Notes: generated by a model from the sequence alone, not told the origin. Counted from the first letter of the stretch, positions 44,744-57,509 are shown. The stretch: DNA of 64,000 bases from Myxocyprinus asiaticus (GCF_019703515.2 NC_059365.1:41746501-41810500); one strand, 5' to 3'. Numbers and translations: made by a program.

Positions 44744-47700
44744 TTGAATAAATTGATAAAGCTTATACAAGTATTGGGCAGACTGAAACGAATGAGATCA
44801 AGCATAGTTTCTTTACAGGAAATGCATTTATTAAAGGAGGATACTAGCAGGGTTACTAAAAGATGGCCAGGACAGGTATTTTATGCCTCTGTTACCTCTC
44901 GAGCTAGAGGAGTCATGATTCTTATATATAAGTCGGTTCCATTTCAGTTAAAAAAGCAGCATATAGATCCGTTAGGGAGGTACATAATTCTTTATGGTAC
45001 AATCTTAACCACGCAAATTAACCTAATAAGTATATTTGCACCTAATGACCCTTCCTTTTACCAAAAAATTTTTCTAACAATATCATCATATTCCAGACAT
45101 TATGTTATCAGAGGAGATTTTAATTGTGTACTAAATTCAGCGTTCGATCGATCTTCAGGAGTAGATAATACCCATCAACAGTCTAAAAAAAATATCACGA
45201 AGTATATGACTGATTTGAATTTAACTGAGATATGGAGGTATCTTAACCTGAGCAAAAAAGAATATTCGTGCTTCTCAAACACTTACAAAACACTCTATTT
45301 TTTTAATATCAAATAATCGATTATCAAAGGTTGGTAAATGTTGGTATGACAGTATTTTACTCTCTGACCACGCCCCAATCACACTTACAATCCGAATCAA
45401 CAACCTTGTGTACACCCCTTTCAGATTTCAATTTCAAGCAAGGTGGCTTCTTGATCCTGATTTTGTTTAATTTTTAGACAGTAAAATAGACCTATATTTC
45501 CTTACATGGGTCAGACGAATGCTTCACTAAAATGGGAAGTCTTCAAGGCTTATATTAGAGGGGAGATATTAAGCTATACAAGATACAAGTCCAAAAATTA
45601 TCATGCACAATTAGAAAATCTGGAAAAGCAAATAAAAATATTAGAACAATATCTCTTTAGTAGCAATGACCCTTTAAAACAAAAAGATCTTCTTGTACTA
45701 AAAGCCCAATATAGTGAATTAACTAGTAAGATAGCTAAGAGTTTGATGTGGTTAAAACAATCCTATTATGATCAGGGAGAAAAACCAGGGAAGCTACTTG
45801 CATGGAGAATTAAAAAAATACCAACAGACAAGGCATTAACAAAATTACTCTAGAGAACGGAGAGGAAATTTTCGACCCACTGGAGATAAAAAATGTTTTT
45901 AAATCATATTATGAAAATCTATACAAATCTGAATACATAGACACTTTAGAAAGGCAAGACAGTTTTTTAGATAAACTACAATTTCCTAAATTATGGCAAG
46001 ATGTAATCTGGAGAAAAATCTAATCATCGATGAACTGCTAGAGGCATTACAGAGTATGAGTAGTGGAAAAGCCTCTGGGCCTGATGGCCTGCCTGTAGAA
46101 ATTTATAAATTGTTTGCAGGGAAGCTTATGCCACACCTACTTGAAATGGTAATTGGTTAATTTGAAAAAGGAATACAATCTCCTTCATTGAGATCAGCAT
46201 TAATAACTCTCATAGTAAAGCCGGGCAAACCCCCCAATGAAAAGCATCTTATAGACCCATATCTTTAATGTCTTGCGACACTAAAATACTGTGTAAGGCC
46301 CTAGCTAGGAGAATTGAAACATACATACCGAGCCTCATTATGAATGACCAGAATGGGTTTGTGCTTGGAAGGCAAGCCCTCCATAACATACGTAGAGCTT
46401 TGAATATATTATATAAAAAATAAAATGCCAAGGACCATGCAATCCTGTCATTGGACGTGGAAAAAGCCTTTGACAGGACTGAATGGGGGTACATTTTTGA
46501 GACACTTAAGAGATTTGGACTGGGTGACGGGTATCTTAAATTGATCAGGTTACTTTATAATGATCCAAAGGCTGAAGTAATAACAAATAACCAAATTTCG
46601 AGACCCTTTAATCTAAGTAGAGTCACACGGCAAGGGTGATTAGGAGTAGCCAAGATATAAAAAGCATAACAATAGGTGAAAGGGAACATTGCATATCTTT
46701 GTTCGCAGATGATACTGTGGTATTTCTTACAAATTTAGAAGCTTCTCTTCAGGCACTTTATAATACGCTAACAATGTTTAGAGAATTTTCAGGTTACAAA
46801 ATTAATAATAATAAAAGCACCTTGTTATTACTGAATGGAGATAAAAGGCGAAGTCCTCTGACCTGTATGCAATTCGTCAGCTCTCCGGAAGGATTTACAT
46901 ATTTAGGAATTAATATAACCCCCAATATAAAGGAAATTATCTCAGCTAATTACGATCCAATAGTAAAGAATGTTACGAACTCACTGGAGAGATGGAGTGC
47001 ACTTCCCATTTCTATTATAGGACTATTTAATAGTAGTTAAATACTACTATTACATATATAAAGTTATGTGGAAATATAACACAATAAAGATGTCAATTCT
47101 ACCTAAATTTACATATCTCTTTCAGTCAGTTCCACTTCCACTACCAGCCACCTTTTTCTCTACACTCAAGAAAACATTCACAAGAGTTATATGGAATAAC
47201 AAAGGACCTAGGTTATGTCTGTCCTCTACTGTATCATATGACCAGGGAGGACTTAAAGTACCAAATATAAAACACTATTATTGGGCTGCGCAACTTTGTT
47301 CTGCTATATACTACTTCACAGATACAGACCTCCCAGCATGGATTGATATAGAAAAAAGCGGAATTATGATCCCACTACAAATATACCTTTATTCCTCTTC
47401 TATTAAAACACTTTACACAAAAGTTTATTTTACATTACAAAATTATGCATAACCCTTTTCTTAGGAATACCATTTCTGTCTGGTATTTTAGATGAAGCAA
47501 TTTCACTATCAGGCCTGTCACCAATATGGGGCAATACAAATTGTGTACCTGGGAGAACTGATATGAGTTTTAAAAATTGGACGTATAAAGGAGTATGTCA
47601 AGTTAAAGATTTATATGAGTAGGTATAATGATGTCTTCCCAACAACTGATGATAAAATATGATCTCCCTCAGAAACATTTTTTAAAATATTTATAGATCA

Positions 47701-48352
47701 GAAGTTTTGTATATTCAGAAATGAAAACTTATTCAGAACCTCCATTGTCAACCATAGAAAATCACACTTTAAGTCATTTAAGGGATTGGGGAAATCTATC
47801 ATATTTTTTATAATATACTTTAAGAGGGATCAAAAGATAATTCTCTATCTTATAAGTATGGAAGAATGAACTCCTGGAAGATATTTCTAAAGAAGAATGG
47901 ACAGAATCCAGTCTATTTGCCCAAACCCACAGTATCAATACTAGGTGCAGACTATTTTAATATAAATGGCTCTTGCGGACCTACATTACCCCGGTCAAAT
48001 TACACAGGTTTAATCCAATTAACCCTGACAATTGTATAAAATGCAAAGAAGAAACTGGTACCATTGTATGTGGGAATGTAATGAGATTCAAAAATTTTGG
48101 AAGGAGATTCTTCTTATGATTTGTAAATTAACTGAAGAAAATGTTCCTCTTGTTCCCAAATTATGCTTATTCCATATATACCCTGTAAACTTTGTGGTGA
48201 ATGCAAGAAAACGCAAACTATTTGATTTTAGTTTGCTTCAGGCCAAACATGCTGTTGCATTAAAATGGAAAGAGACTCAAAGACCTTCCTCTAGTCAATG
48301 GATTAAGGACATGACCAGTAGCCTTGCCTTGAAAAATGTCATATGTAGTTAA
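44744..48352 (+). pseudogene. L1 ORF2 (endonuclease-RT) pseudogene, nearly full span
   Basis: The endonuclease is at 44,744-45,420 with VSLQEMHLLKED (catalytic Glu kept), RGDFNCVLN and LSDHAPI (about 45,360). The linker follows (45,506-45,853), with KPGKLLAWRIKK. RT motifs are SGKASGPDGLPVEIYK (about 46,060), SLDVEKAFDRTEWGYIFETL (46,445-46,500), ISLFADDTVVFL (about 46,697) and GFTYLGINITPNIKEI. The thumb follows (47,066-47,450, IKMSILPKFTYLFQSVP, GGLKVPNIKHYYWAAQ). The C-terminal zinc-knuckle region has CIKCKEETG and HCMWECNEIQKFW (about 48,035-48,100). All catalytic boxes are present, but about ten frame breaks or stops separate them. Confidence 0.92.
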
Positions 48353-48607
48353 AGGGAAATTAAAGGACTTTTACAAGATTTGCACTCCGTTTCTACACTA
48401 TTGCAACCAAGTGAAGCAGGGGATGATTGAACTGACCATCTCTTAAGTACTGAGGGTGTCCAATAAACCATGCAGATAACTTGCATTCCAGCAAAACAAT
48501 TATTGACTTTGCTAAGCAGTAAATGGTGGAGCTGTGAACTGAGATGTATGAAAATGTACATTTATTTTACTTTAATTTATTTAATTTTTTATTTATTTAT
48601 TTTATGT

Positions 48608-49236
48608 CAAATGTCCTCACGCAACTCAAGTAAGAGGTTTACGTCTGGGCAGAGATAGATTATTATAGTATGTTATTCTTGTGTATCAAGGTTATTGCTT
48701 GTACAGTTTATGGACCGCCAAGTCCGCTCATTGTTGCTAATAATACTCAAGGTATTACCGTAACTTACTGTTACTAAAATGAGATTTGCTGTGTTGTCGT
48801 CCAACCACGTTGGACTGTTTCTGTATTTCCGCCATCGTGGGTGAGACTGGCACACTGAGTTTATCCATTAAAGAACCACAACCACGGCAGATGGATTATG
48901 AGCCATTCACTGCGTCTCTGAGTGATAAAACCAATGGTTGCCATCTCTCCCACGATCGCTAAACCGGCTTCGTTGCCGTCACCCTGTTCTCTCTCTCTCG
49001 TACTAACTGCACACACACACGACGCCTCACAAACATACCTGCACACACATTTGGCGAACAGATAACTTGCCGATAGAGCCCAGATTTGTCGTACCAGCAG
49101 AGACACGTTAAACGGGCAGACACCATTAACTAGTCTCTCCACCCACATTCGCGGCCACATTCTTGGTCAGAAAGCCTAGCGTGATGTATTCTCCACGAGA
49201 GCTACGCCCACCATTTTGTGCACTCCTTCTCTCATT

Positions 49237-49282
<46 letters not shown>

Positions 49283-49785
49283 ACACACACATATACACCC
49301 ATTCACACACACACACCTCTAACCTCCTCTCATGTATTATAGGCTTTTCTGTTACCATAGCTAATCATGTTACTGTTTAGTTTGTAGTTGGAAGTCGGAT
49401 GTTTATCGACTGCATTGTATTGATTATTAATTGATATTACTGCATCAATAAACATTGTTATACTTGAAAGAGAAGTGTTTTGGTATTGTTCTGCATGCAC
49501 CTGTGCCAAGGGCTGGCAGGGGATGTCAGTGCTCGGATTCAAGCCTTCAATGTTCCCTTTTTGAATGTCGATGTTGTCCGGATGTCAACTTTCCTAAGAG
49601 AACAATCCTATATTGAGACTGTTATACTGTCTGGTTATTAGTCCCTAATACCAGGGCAGTGCCCCGGCAATATTAATTCTTATATTCTATTGATTTTGAT
49701 AATTGATAGTTATCTTTGATAATTGTTGATTGGAAGGATTAATAAGCTAATGTTGATTCTAATCAATGACCAAACCCGCTCCTGA
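48608..49785 (+). mobile_element. LTR-like element, copy 2, right part
   Basis: Resumes at TGTCCTCACGCAACTCAAGT, then follows copy 1 through GTTTACGTCTGGGCAGAG, GTACAGTTTATGGACCGCC, the CT/CA-rich middle, AATAAA at about 49,447, and ends AAACCCGCTCCTGAA. A long (AC)n run at 49,239-49,316 expands the middle relative to copy 1. Confidence 0.75.
49239..49316. repeat. (AC)n microsatellite
   Basis: Nearly perfect AC run with a few interruptions. Confidence 0.95.
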
Positions 49786-50013
49786 ACGAAGCATCAACAG
49801 AATGATGAATGTGCGACATAGTTACTAAGGTTTCGGGAAACAGTCATGACTAGCTAGTTAATTTCTGCAGTGATGCATCATATTATGGTGGTTACGCAGT
49901 GAGTTACATCATTGTACAGGAAACGCACCCCTGTCTTGCTTTTTTTAGATGGGTTTTGGGCACTTTTCAGCTTGGCCTGGCTGGGAGACCAGCTTTACCA
50001 GTATAAACCAGCT

Positions 50014-50310
50014 TTAAAGGAACAGGTCACCCATAAATTAAATTCTTCATCATGTATTCACCCTCACACCATCTAAGATGTGTTTGACTTTCTTTCTTCT
50101 GCAGAACAAAAACAAAGTTTTTATGAGAATATCTCAGCTCTGTAGGTTCATACAATGCAAGTGAATGGTGATCAAGCCTTCAAAACAACAAAAGGAGATA
50201 AAGTCAACATAAAAAGTAATCCATATGACTCCAATAGTTTAAATAATGTCTTCTGAAGTGATCCAGTTGGTTTTGGGTGAGAACAGACCAAAATGTAACT
50301 TACTTTGTTA
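50014..50310 (+). repeat. MITE arm (fold-back family)
   Basis: AAAGGAACAGGTCACCC, CATCATGTATTCACCCTCAC, TTCTTCTGCAGAACAAAAAC and ATACAATGCAAGTGAATGGT are the standard arm in order. The opposite arm was not found. Confidence 0.65.
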
Positions 50311-50882
50311 ATACACTGTTAAAGTAAAAACACGCTATATGCAATGCAATATTGTAAACTGGCTAAAACACAGAAAATTAATAACAGTCTCTGAAGCATG
50401 AATAATTCAGAATACAGTAACTACTAAAAAGTATATAATACTGTACTTCAGTATATTAATTTTTTGCTATTATTATTTAAGGAGTGTTTTTACAATGACA
50501 GTTGTATTTTGTATGTATCTTTTAAATGTTTGGTGCATGTTTAAATTCATAACAAAATATGCTTGCATATTTATTTAAAGTTTGGTCTGTTAAATGTTAC
50601 ATGCTGTTTGACAAGCATTTTTATCATTATACACATTATTATTAACTAAAATATGTTATTTTTAACGACTCAATTCATATACCATTTTAGTTATGACAAA
50701 AATTTATGAATATGATATGGCAAAATGTTGACTAAATTTAAGGACATCTTCATCAAAAGAATAAAACTATGACTAAAACAAAAACTGTGTAAAAATTTGC
50801 ACTGCTTAAGGCCAAATTATACTTCTGTTTTCTGCATGCATAGTGCCCATGATGCAAATGATCTTAATCAGCCCAGTATGCG
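50311..50882. other. No recognised gene
   Basis: AT-rich sequence. Confidence 0.5.
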
Positions 50883-51082
50883 TAGTGGTGGTGGCATAGT
50901 GGGCTAAAGCACAGAACTGGTGAGCAGAAGGTTGCTGGTTTGACCCCCACAGCCACCACCATTGTGTCCTTGAGCAAGGCACTTAACTCCAGGTTGCTCC
51001 GGGGGGATTGTCCCTATAATAAGTGCACTGTAAGTTGCTTTGGATAAAAGCGTCTGCCAAATGCATAAATGTAAAATGTAAA
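50883..51082 (+). mobile_element. tRNA-derived SINE, copy 2
   Basis: Starts TAGTGGTGGTGGCATAGTGG, where TGGCATAGTGG fits the RNA polymerase III box A. GGTTTGACCCC at about 50,938 fits box B. CTTGAGCAAGGCACTTAACT and the tail TTTGGATAAAAGCGTCTGCC follow, then AAATG-rich sequence. It is the full partner of 18,986-19,181. Confidence 0.88.
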
Positions 51083-51727
51083 TGCATGTCTTTGCATGTT
51101 GTTGGCGCATGAGCATGCTGTTGACTGCTAAAAGATTTATTGCAAAGTAGTTGTAGTGTACATGTGTCAAACATGTCTGTATGTGCTTGCAGTTAAAACA
51201 GTATACTTATGACAACACAATAACAACCGTATATAGCAATGCACTACAAGCTAGAGATCAACCAATATATTGGTTTTACCAGTATATTGGTTAATAGATA
51301 TATCAGTTTTACCAATATATCAGTTTTACTGATTAATCTGCGACAGTAGTTGCTATTGTATTGGTTATCTTCAAAAATAAATTCCGACAGTTGCGATAGT
51401 TTAAAAAATATATATTATTCCTCTGTGGCCAGTGCTGGAGGGTTCAGCCAATTAATCGGTTTTCAACCTTTTACACCAGTTTAGTTATTGGTATCTGCTA
51501 AACCATTACCGACCTCTACTAAAAAAAAACACTAGTGTCAAGGTGCCAACTTTTCTATTGCTAGCACCAAAAAAAAAAAAAAAAAAAGCTCTGCACTGTT
51601 GCCTCATGAAAATTTTCTTTTTAAATTAATTTTAGTTTTATTAATGTCTTTGTGTTATTAATGTGTGTGTATTTCAAAATGCTGTGAATTAATAAAACAT
51701 CACAAACAAGAGGCTTGAGAGAGGCAG

Positions 51728-51784
<57 letters not shown>

Positions 51785-52624
51785 TATTGCTTGACTGCTC
51801 TAATCCCTTTATTCCATTTGTTTGCTTCTGCAGATAGAGTTCAGATGTTTCTACTCATTTGTCTTAGAGCTGAACATAATCTGTCTCTGAGGCTTTATTC
51901 TGTCCTGGCTCGCCTCTCTGAATCACAGAGCGGTGAGCCCCTCCCCTCAGAAACACTGTCAGATTTTGACTTCCCTGACTAACTTCACCCTCTCCAGCAC
52001 CACTCTGTCAAACAACACACCTGTTCCCCTCTCTAGCCTCCCACTGGATCAGTTTATTTCTCTCAGGTTGCACTTTCATATCTCAGGGGACTTTATGGCA
52101 TTCTCAGTTATGTTTCATTAAACTATCAACTTTTTTTCAGATGTTTCTCCTAAAATTCTTGAGGAGGAATAAAAATGGAAACAAATAAGACAATTGTTGA
52201 CAAAGTTAGAATATTATACAGACAATTTGGTTTAAGAGAATGAATGAAAAATGTTCATATTGAAATCTCTGACTTTTGATTGCAGATTTTTATTGTTGAG
52301 ATCTATTCTGAAACTCTAGAGGAGGTAAATGTATGATTACTGGGGTCTTTTTCTCAAAAGTCTCCATGCTCTACAGTATTTAATCTCATTGCTGCCAAGA
52401 AGAAACAATTGAGATATTACGGATATTTTATTTGTTATTTTTCTTAATCTTTACTATGGGTAAGAGGCCTCCCAGAAGAAAATGTAATTGCTAAGAGGTT
52501 TCAATTTTGTAACTCATGAAACATGATGAGTGATGTTTTAAGTTAGGATTAATTTTCAACTTGCTCAGATAATTTGGCCTTGGGTAAATTTAATGAGAAC
52601 TGTTTAAGTTCCTACTGAAATCTT
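51083..52624. other. No recognised gene; small repeats
   Basis: 51,250-51,420 has repeated CCAATATATTGG/TTTTACC units, as in some fish MITE cores. Poly-A lies at 51,569-51,587 and a (GA)n run at 51,729-51,778. Short open frames at 51,791-52,121 overlap in two frames and show no family features. Confidence 0.45.
51729..51778. repeat. (GA)n microsatellite
   Basis: About 50 bp of GA repeats. Confidence 0.95.
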
Positions 52625-52960
52625 CAGCCTGATCTCATGAAAATTGTGCGACTGTGGCGACATTTTTGCTAAATTACATTACGTTGTTCATTACAGGTAT
52701 GGGAGAAGTTCTAAGGTGAAATGTACACAGTGTGGTAATAGCAAGATACATTTTCTCCCAAACATGCTCTATTGAGTTTTAAATCAATACCTACCTCACT
52801 ACCATAAACCTTAAACCAAAACCTAACCGATAGTGTCATAAAAGCAAATGTGAGATCACTATTCGCTATAGTAAAAGTGTTTGTGAACTGATCTGCCGGT
52901 GTATTTGTGATTTGTGTGAAAGTGAATAAAAGTTATTGTCGTAGCTTTACTAGTGTTCGT
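52625..52960 (+). repeat. Dispersed repeat starting CCTGATCTCATGAAAATTG
   Basis: CCTGATCTCATGAAAATTGT and GTGCGACTGTGGCGACA begin a block of the type seen as a dispersed repeat in fish. The AAACCTTAAACCAAAACCTA stretch resembles the middle of the 17,145 repeat region. Confidence 0.4.
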
Positions 52961-53034
52961 TTCACCAGGAAACTGCCATGATATGTACAATGAGCCAATA
53001 AAAAATTATTTTGCAATAATGTAGCTATAGTAAC

Positions 53035-53925
53035 TAGGCATGTCATAAAATATTGATATATCGATTATTAATTGGTACGTCATTTTATCAATATATTTTT
53101 GAGGCATTGATTTATTAATATTAGCTGACATTTAAATTAGAAGCCTAATTTGTCTGCTTTCCAATTCACTCACTTGGGCCTTTGTTAAATGTCTGGCATA
53201 ATAGTATTGGGAGACCACAAGGGGGTGATATAACATTTACTTAAGCAGGTCGCAAGACACAGGTATTACACAACATAGGACGGTATTTTAGAGCTCCTCG
53301 CACAGGACTCATACACACAAAAATTATGAAGGTTTTTGTTCTTCTTCAGGAATGAAAGTGACATCGATGAGTTTGCAGGTTAGTGTATGAAACTAGTTTA
53401 ACTGCGCAAACTGAATGATTAGAAATTATTATGCAGTTTCTCTGTATGTATCTTTAAAGAGGTTTCATTCAAGCTGTTAAACCACAAAAAGACATACTTG
53501 TAAATGAAAATACATTGTGTAGGCTACATGAAAGATGAATATACACAATATATCATCCAGTGACTGCTAGAGTAAATAATCTTTGTCCTTTAATAATGAT
53601 TTGGGTTGAATTTAATGGAAAACTTTGTTTGTTATGCTCCTTAGTTCTGCAGATTTTTGTGCAGCCTCGAGAAACGGTGAGACCACGCTGTATAAGTACC
53701 TTAATTGAAAATAATTATTTCGAATTTTAGAACGAGCCCTGTCTTCCACCAGACACGTCCAGTGGGCCACCCCCTTTAATTTAACCTGCCGCTCACACTT
53801 TACCGAAGTTGTGTTAAGAAATATGTTTGAAAACACAAAGACTACTGTGCAACGGGTAGCCCTGTTTATATCTGAAAATATCTTCTGATTATTGATATGT
53901 GAATAAGGCATCGATCCCAAGCCTA
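53035..53925. mobile_element. hAT-type MITE with TATCGAT-rich ends (tentative)
   Basis: The left end TAGGCATGTC and ATTGATATATCGAT are inverted relative to the right end GATATGTG..GCATCGATCCCAAGCCTA. The interior is non-coding. Several fish hAT-derived non-autonomous elements have such ends. Confidence 0.5.
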
Positions 53926-53939
53926 ATAGTAATGTGATA

Positions 53940-54520
53940 CTATGAGACCAAGTTGGATTTTTCTTTCCTAAACACAGGGAAACAGATGCAGTGAACTCCC
54001 TTGATTCACCCTGTGAGCTCGTACTCTCTCCTCCTAAGACTGTTTCTCTCCCGCTGGCCTTAGCTCCTCGCAGGAGCCGTAGGAACCCAGAGAGCCATAA
54101 ACTCCGGCATTGATTAGATGAGTCTGTGCTGCGGAGAGTAGATTGTTTCCTGATGGGAGGCAGAATCAGCCAGGAGGGGTTTGCAAACCAGGGACACAGC
54201 AGCATCATGAGCTGCCCTTTGATGTTCCTGATGAATGCAGATCAACAGGGAGTCCGAGAGAGAGAGACAGGCAGGGAGAGCTCTACCTGCTGGGGATCTC
54301 TAAAGGATTGATTCCCTGTCGCTGCTGCCTGGATGCTCGGAAAGAAAGAGAGAAAGCATTACAGAAAGAGTGAGCTTAGAAGAACCAACAAAGCCTGGCC
54401 ACGTAGCGGAATTCACCGCTGTGCTCCGGCTTCTAGAAAATTCCCTCTTTCTGTCAGTGTCACCAGGTGAACAGAGGGCATGCTGGGATCAGGTAACATG
54501 TAAAAGAGTCTTTCAACAGC
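53940..54520. other. Unique GC-richer stretch
   Basis: Noticeably higher GC than its surroundings and not repeated in the window. Open frames exist on both strands, including 198 codons on the minus strand (54,208-53,612) and 60-80 codons in three plus frames. The minus frame crosses the MITE boundary at 53,925 and none shows a domain. It could be a conserved regulatory sequence or an unrecognised exon. Confidence 0.3.
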
Positions 54521-54930
54521 ACACAATTACAAAGAGAGGATTTATATTGAGCAAATGCTGGTGGTCTGTATTTGTTTTTTCTGAAAGATATCACTTATCT
54601 GTTGGTGAATACTGAGAGGAGGTCAGAATACTTGAGGGGAGGTCTCACTTGCTGGACACTTGGGCAGCTTCGCTGATCTCTGAGAAGTGTCTTTAGAAAA
54701 AAGACTTTCTCCATTTTGTCAACACACTAAAAGACAGCTAGTTTAAGTACAGAACCGCTGTCCCTTGAGAGTGATCTTCAGACAAATGTAGTTTTAATAT
54801 TGCAGCCCATAACTGATACTTATTTATATTTTGGTAATTTTAATAAGCCCACTGTCTGTATCTATCCATCACTCTCTGCCTGTCTCACCTTGATGTTATG
54901 TCTCCACCTATTGGTCGCTATTTGCATCTC

Positions 54931-55152
54931 TTTTTTTTTTTTTTTTTTTTGTGATTAACAATTTTGATTGATTCATACATTAAACAAAGAAAAGCAAAAC
55001 CCAAAACCCAAACACAGAATCAATATTTAACCCCCACTATTACCCCTCCCCCTCCCAATCCTCAACCCCACCCTGACCCTCAACAACATCCCTGTGGTCA
55101 CGCATGATTATAGATACACACACACACACACAAAAAAATTAATAAATAAAAA

Positions 55153-55218
<66 letters not shown>

Positions 55219-55480
55219 ATCACACACATTAACAACTACACCTCTCTCTCCACTGCCCCTTCCCGTGAGCCCTCCAAAAATGCCAAATATTTGCCCCATT
55301 TCCCCACAAACGAGTCCAAATTCCCCAGTCTTCTAGATGACCCTTCTTCAAAAGCTGCCACTCTCCCCATCGGAAATAAAAAATGTTAACATTTTTGGAA
55401 TAAAGTGGCCATCTCCATTGTTTTGCTAAGGCCAATTTCATAGCTAACACTTTATGTATTCTAAATAGGGATTTAGGGGC
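54931..55480 (-). mobile_element. L1 3'-end fragment with poly(A) tail
   Basis: The T-run at 54,931-54,950 is the poly(A) tail of a minus-strand LINE. The 3' UTR (CCCTCCCAATCCTCAACCCC on the plus strand) matches the reverse of 30,010-30,060. The region 55,240-55,380 matches 1,630-1,760 of the array L1 and encodes GQIFGIFGG-type C-terminal sequence. It is 5'-truncated at about 55,480. Confidence 0.88.
55158..55215. repeat. (AT)n microsatellite inside the L1 fragment
   Basis: About 58 bp of AT repeats. Confidence 0.95.
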
Positions 55481-56097
55481 CACTGATCTGTATCGGTTGA
55501 AATTTACTTTCTATGGCTCTATCGGTGGTCTTAACTGGGAACAAGTGAAAGCAGAACTAATATTACCAAAATCCAACACAATGAAAAGGCAGTTAGAAAT
55601 AAAACAATTATAAAATACTTAGATACTATAATATGATGCAATAAATATGATGCTAAATTTAATACAATAAAAATAATAAATTAAAGAGGAATTCTAATTT
55701 AATGAAATAGTGTTAATAAATAAATAACCATATCTGTCACATTACGTTAAATCACACCTATCGGTTATTAGTTTGACTTCAGTTTGACACTAAGCCTTGT
55801 TCTTTATAGGGCTATCTATCCTTATATAGAGACAATTTTGTGTAAACCTATTTTTTTAAGGTCTATTAAAAACTGTTTAATAGTTTTGTGTTTGTTTATT
55901 TGATTATCAATTAACCAACCTACAGCAAAAATGACAGCTATGGTATTACCAACAGTGACAGAAAGCAGGAAGCTTATTATTCATACGGTTATGACAGATC
56001 TCTTGATAAATGGTTAAATGATTGGTATCGGCCAATCAGATGACAAGAAAAATCGGTAAACGTATTGGCAGTAAAAATCCTGACTGGAGCATCCCTA
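55481..56097. mobile_element. MITE remnant ending GGAGCATCCCTA
   Basis: The right end AAATCCTGACTGGAGCATCCC and ATCGGTATCGGCC-like internal motifs (55,487 and 56,015-56,030) match the TAGGGATGCTCCGATC type of fish hAT MITE. The left end is missing. Confidence 0.5.
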
Positions 56098-57509
56098 ATA
56101 AATACACACAATTTAATAACTTTTTAATTTTTTTTCATCATTTGGCAAAATTACATCTTGACTGGAAATGACAACTACTAAAAATACTTTGTGATAAAGT
56201 GATATTTATTTATTTTTCTTCAAACATCACATATTTCATCTTAAGCATGCTCTTCACTGACACTTTTGTTGACTTGGTGAACAAGTACATTAACTTTTGT
56301 GAGAGAAAAAAAAACTTTATTAAGGGCAAATTTTTTTGGTGTGCTGGAAATGAAGGCACAACTGTGGGACAATCATCATTTTTTAAACATTTATAATGTT
56401 AAAATATTAAATAAAATATTACAATGACAAAAAAGCATCATAAAAGTAATATTTCTAGTTTTCTGAAGCCATATAATAGCTTTCAGTTTTTGTTTGTTAC
56501 ATAATAGCTTTTGTTACATTAAATCGGTAATTGCTGCTAATCGTCACTTAAACTCTGTTGTAGCTCTCTCTTGTTTGTGTACATTAAAAAAATGGTGCAT
56601 CAAGATGTGTCATGCCAGGACTGATGTGAATGACATCAAACAACATTGGTTTCTTGTGTCTCGATACGCAATATTTTAATGTACGCAAACGTTTTGTCAT
56701 TTTTGGACCTCGACAGCCCCTGTCCCCATTCATTTTTGTTGTTTGGAAAATAAAGCATGCATGACATTCTTTAAAACATCTCCGTTTCTGTTTCAAGTAA
56801 TACATGTTTGGAATGACATGAGGATGAGTAATTGTTTAACTTGTAGAACTGAGAAAACTTTGATGGAGCAAAACATGAAAATCCCCTCAGAGGGAGAAAC
56901 CAGGATCAAGGCCCATGTTCATACACGCAAGTCATGGTACTCTGTAGAGAGAATGGAATCTGGCATTCTCACTAACACAAAGAGAGGTAGTGAAAGATGA
57001 GAGAGAGAGATCTAATGCTCTAATATCTGAGGTATATCAGGCTGAATGCTGAAAGCCGAGCATGCTGATTGAGGTGGACAGGTAGTTTCAAGAAATACTG
57101 TTCATGCCTGCTAAAAATAGCATGTGTGTGTGTGTGTAAGGCATCATAGGCACACCACTGACCAGAAAACTGTTCCAGAAGGTAGGCCACATAATTATGC
57201 TACCATCTAAGATACTTAAATTTGACCAATTTCTAAGGCAGCATCGCAATAATCCAAGGCAATTCCAGAATGTATTGCGACAAGCTCAGTGAAAAAAATA
57301 TATCCAAGATTGCAGATTAATCGAAATACCTTTTTTTTTTTTTTTTTTTTTTTTTTATTAAAAATTGACTTTTTTACTCTAAAAGTGAGTTTTGTATTTT
57401 AGCATTGTTATCATAGCAACATGCTAAAGCCAAACTCTATTAAAACAGTCTGCATCTGGAAGTGAAAATCCCATTAATTTTCACCATAAAGGAATTAATC
57501 TCTAATGAT
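56098..57509. other. No recognised gene; one reversed MITE arm
   Basis: 56,620-56,840, ending GTTTGGAATGACATGAGGAT, is a reversed arm of the fold-back family. A (T)n run lies at 57,331-57,356. GACCAATTTCTAAGGCAGC near 57,222 has an inverted partner, GGATGCTGCCTTAGAA, near 58,230. Confidence 0.45.

Larger units (their letters stand above)
43358..48607 (+). mobile_element. L1-clade LINE, second family, inserted in the LTR-like element
   Basis: A 5.25-kb element with 5' UTR, ORF1 (43,463-44,182), a long spacer, ORF2 (44,744-48,352) and an AT-rich 3' end (TTTATTTTATG). It differs in sequence from the array L1 family. The LTR-like copy resumes at about 48,608. About 30 bp present in copy 1 is missing at the insertion point, and no clear target duplication is seen, so the insertion may have deleted target bases. 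Confidence 0.92.
41738..49931. mobile_element. Second split element with GGGTGCRTTTCC ends
   Basis: GGGTGCATTTCCCAAAAGCA at 41,738 pairs with CAGGAAACGCACCC at 49,918-49,930. Just inside the first shell, the region has fragments on both sides of the LTR-like element (41,738-42,000 and 49,790-49,931). Inner pairing is poor, so the call is tentative. Confidence 0.45.
41684..50018. mobile_element. Split palindromic MITE (outer shell of nested stack)
   Basis: The left half 41,684-41,735 (AGATGGTTTGCTGGCC, AGCTGGTCTCCCAGCCTGG) is the inverted partner of 49,960-50,018 (GGCTGGGAGACCAGCTTTAC, AAACCAGC). Such GACCAGC-rich palindromic elements are common in cyprinids. The two halves are now 8.2 kb apart because later elements lie between them. 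Confidence 0.65.

Noticed and set aside
53612..54208. 198-codon minus-strand open frame
   Set aside because: It crosses the MITE boundary at 53,925, so it mixes unrelated sequence, and it has no recognisable domain.
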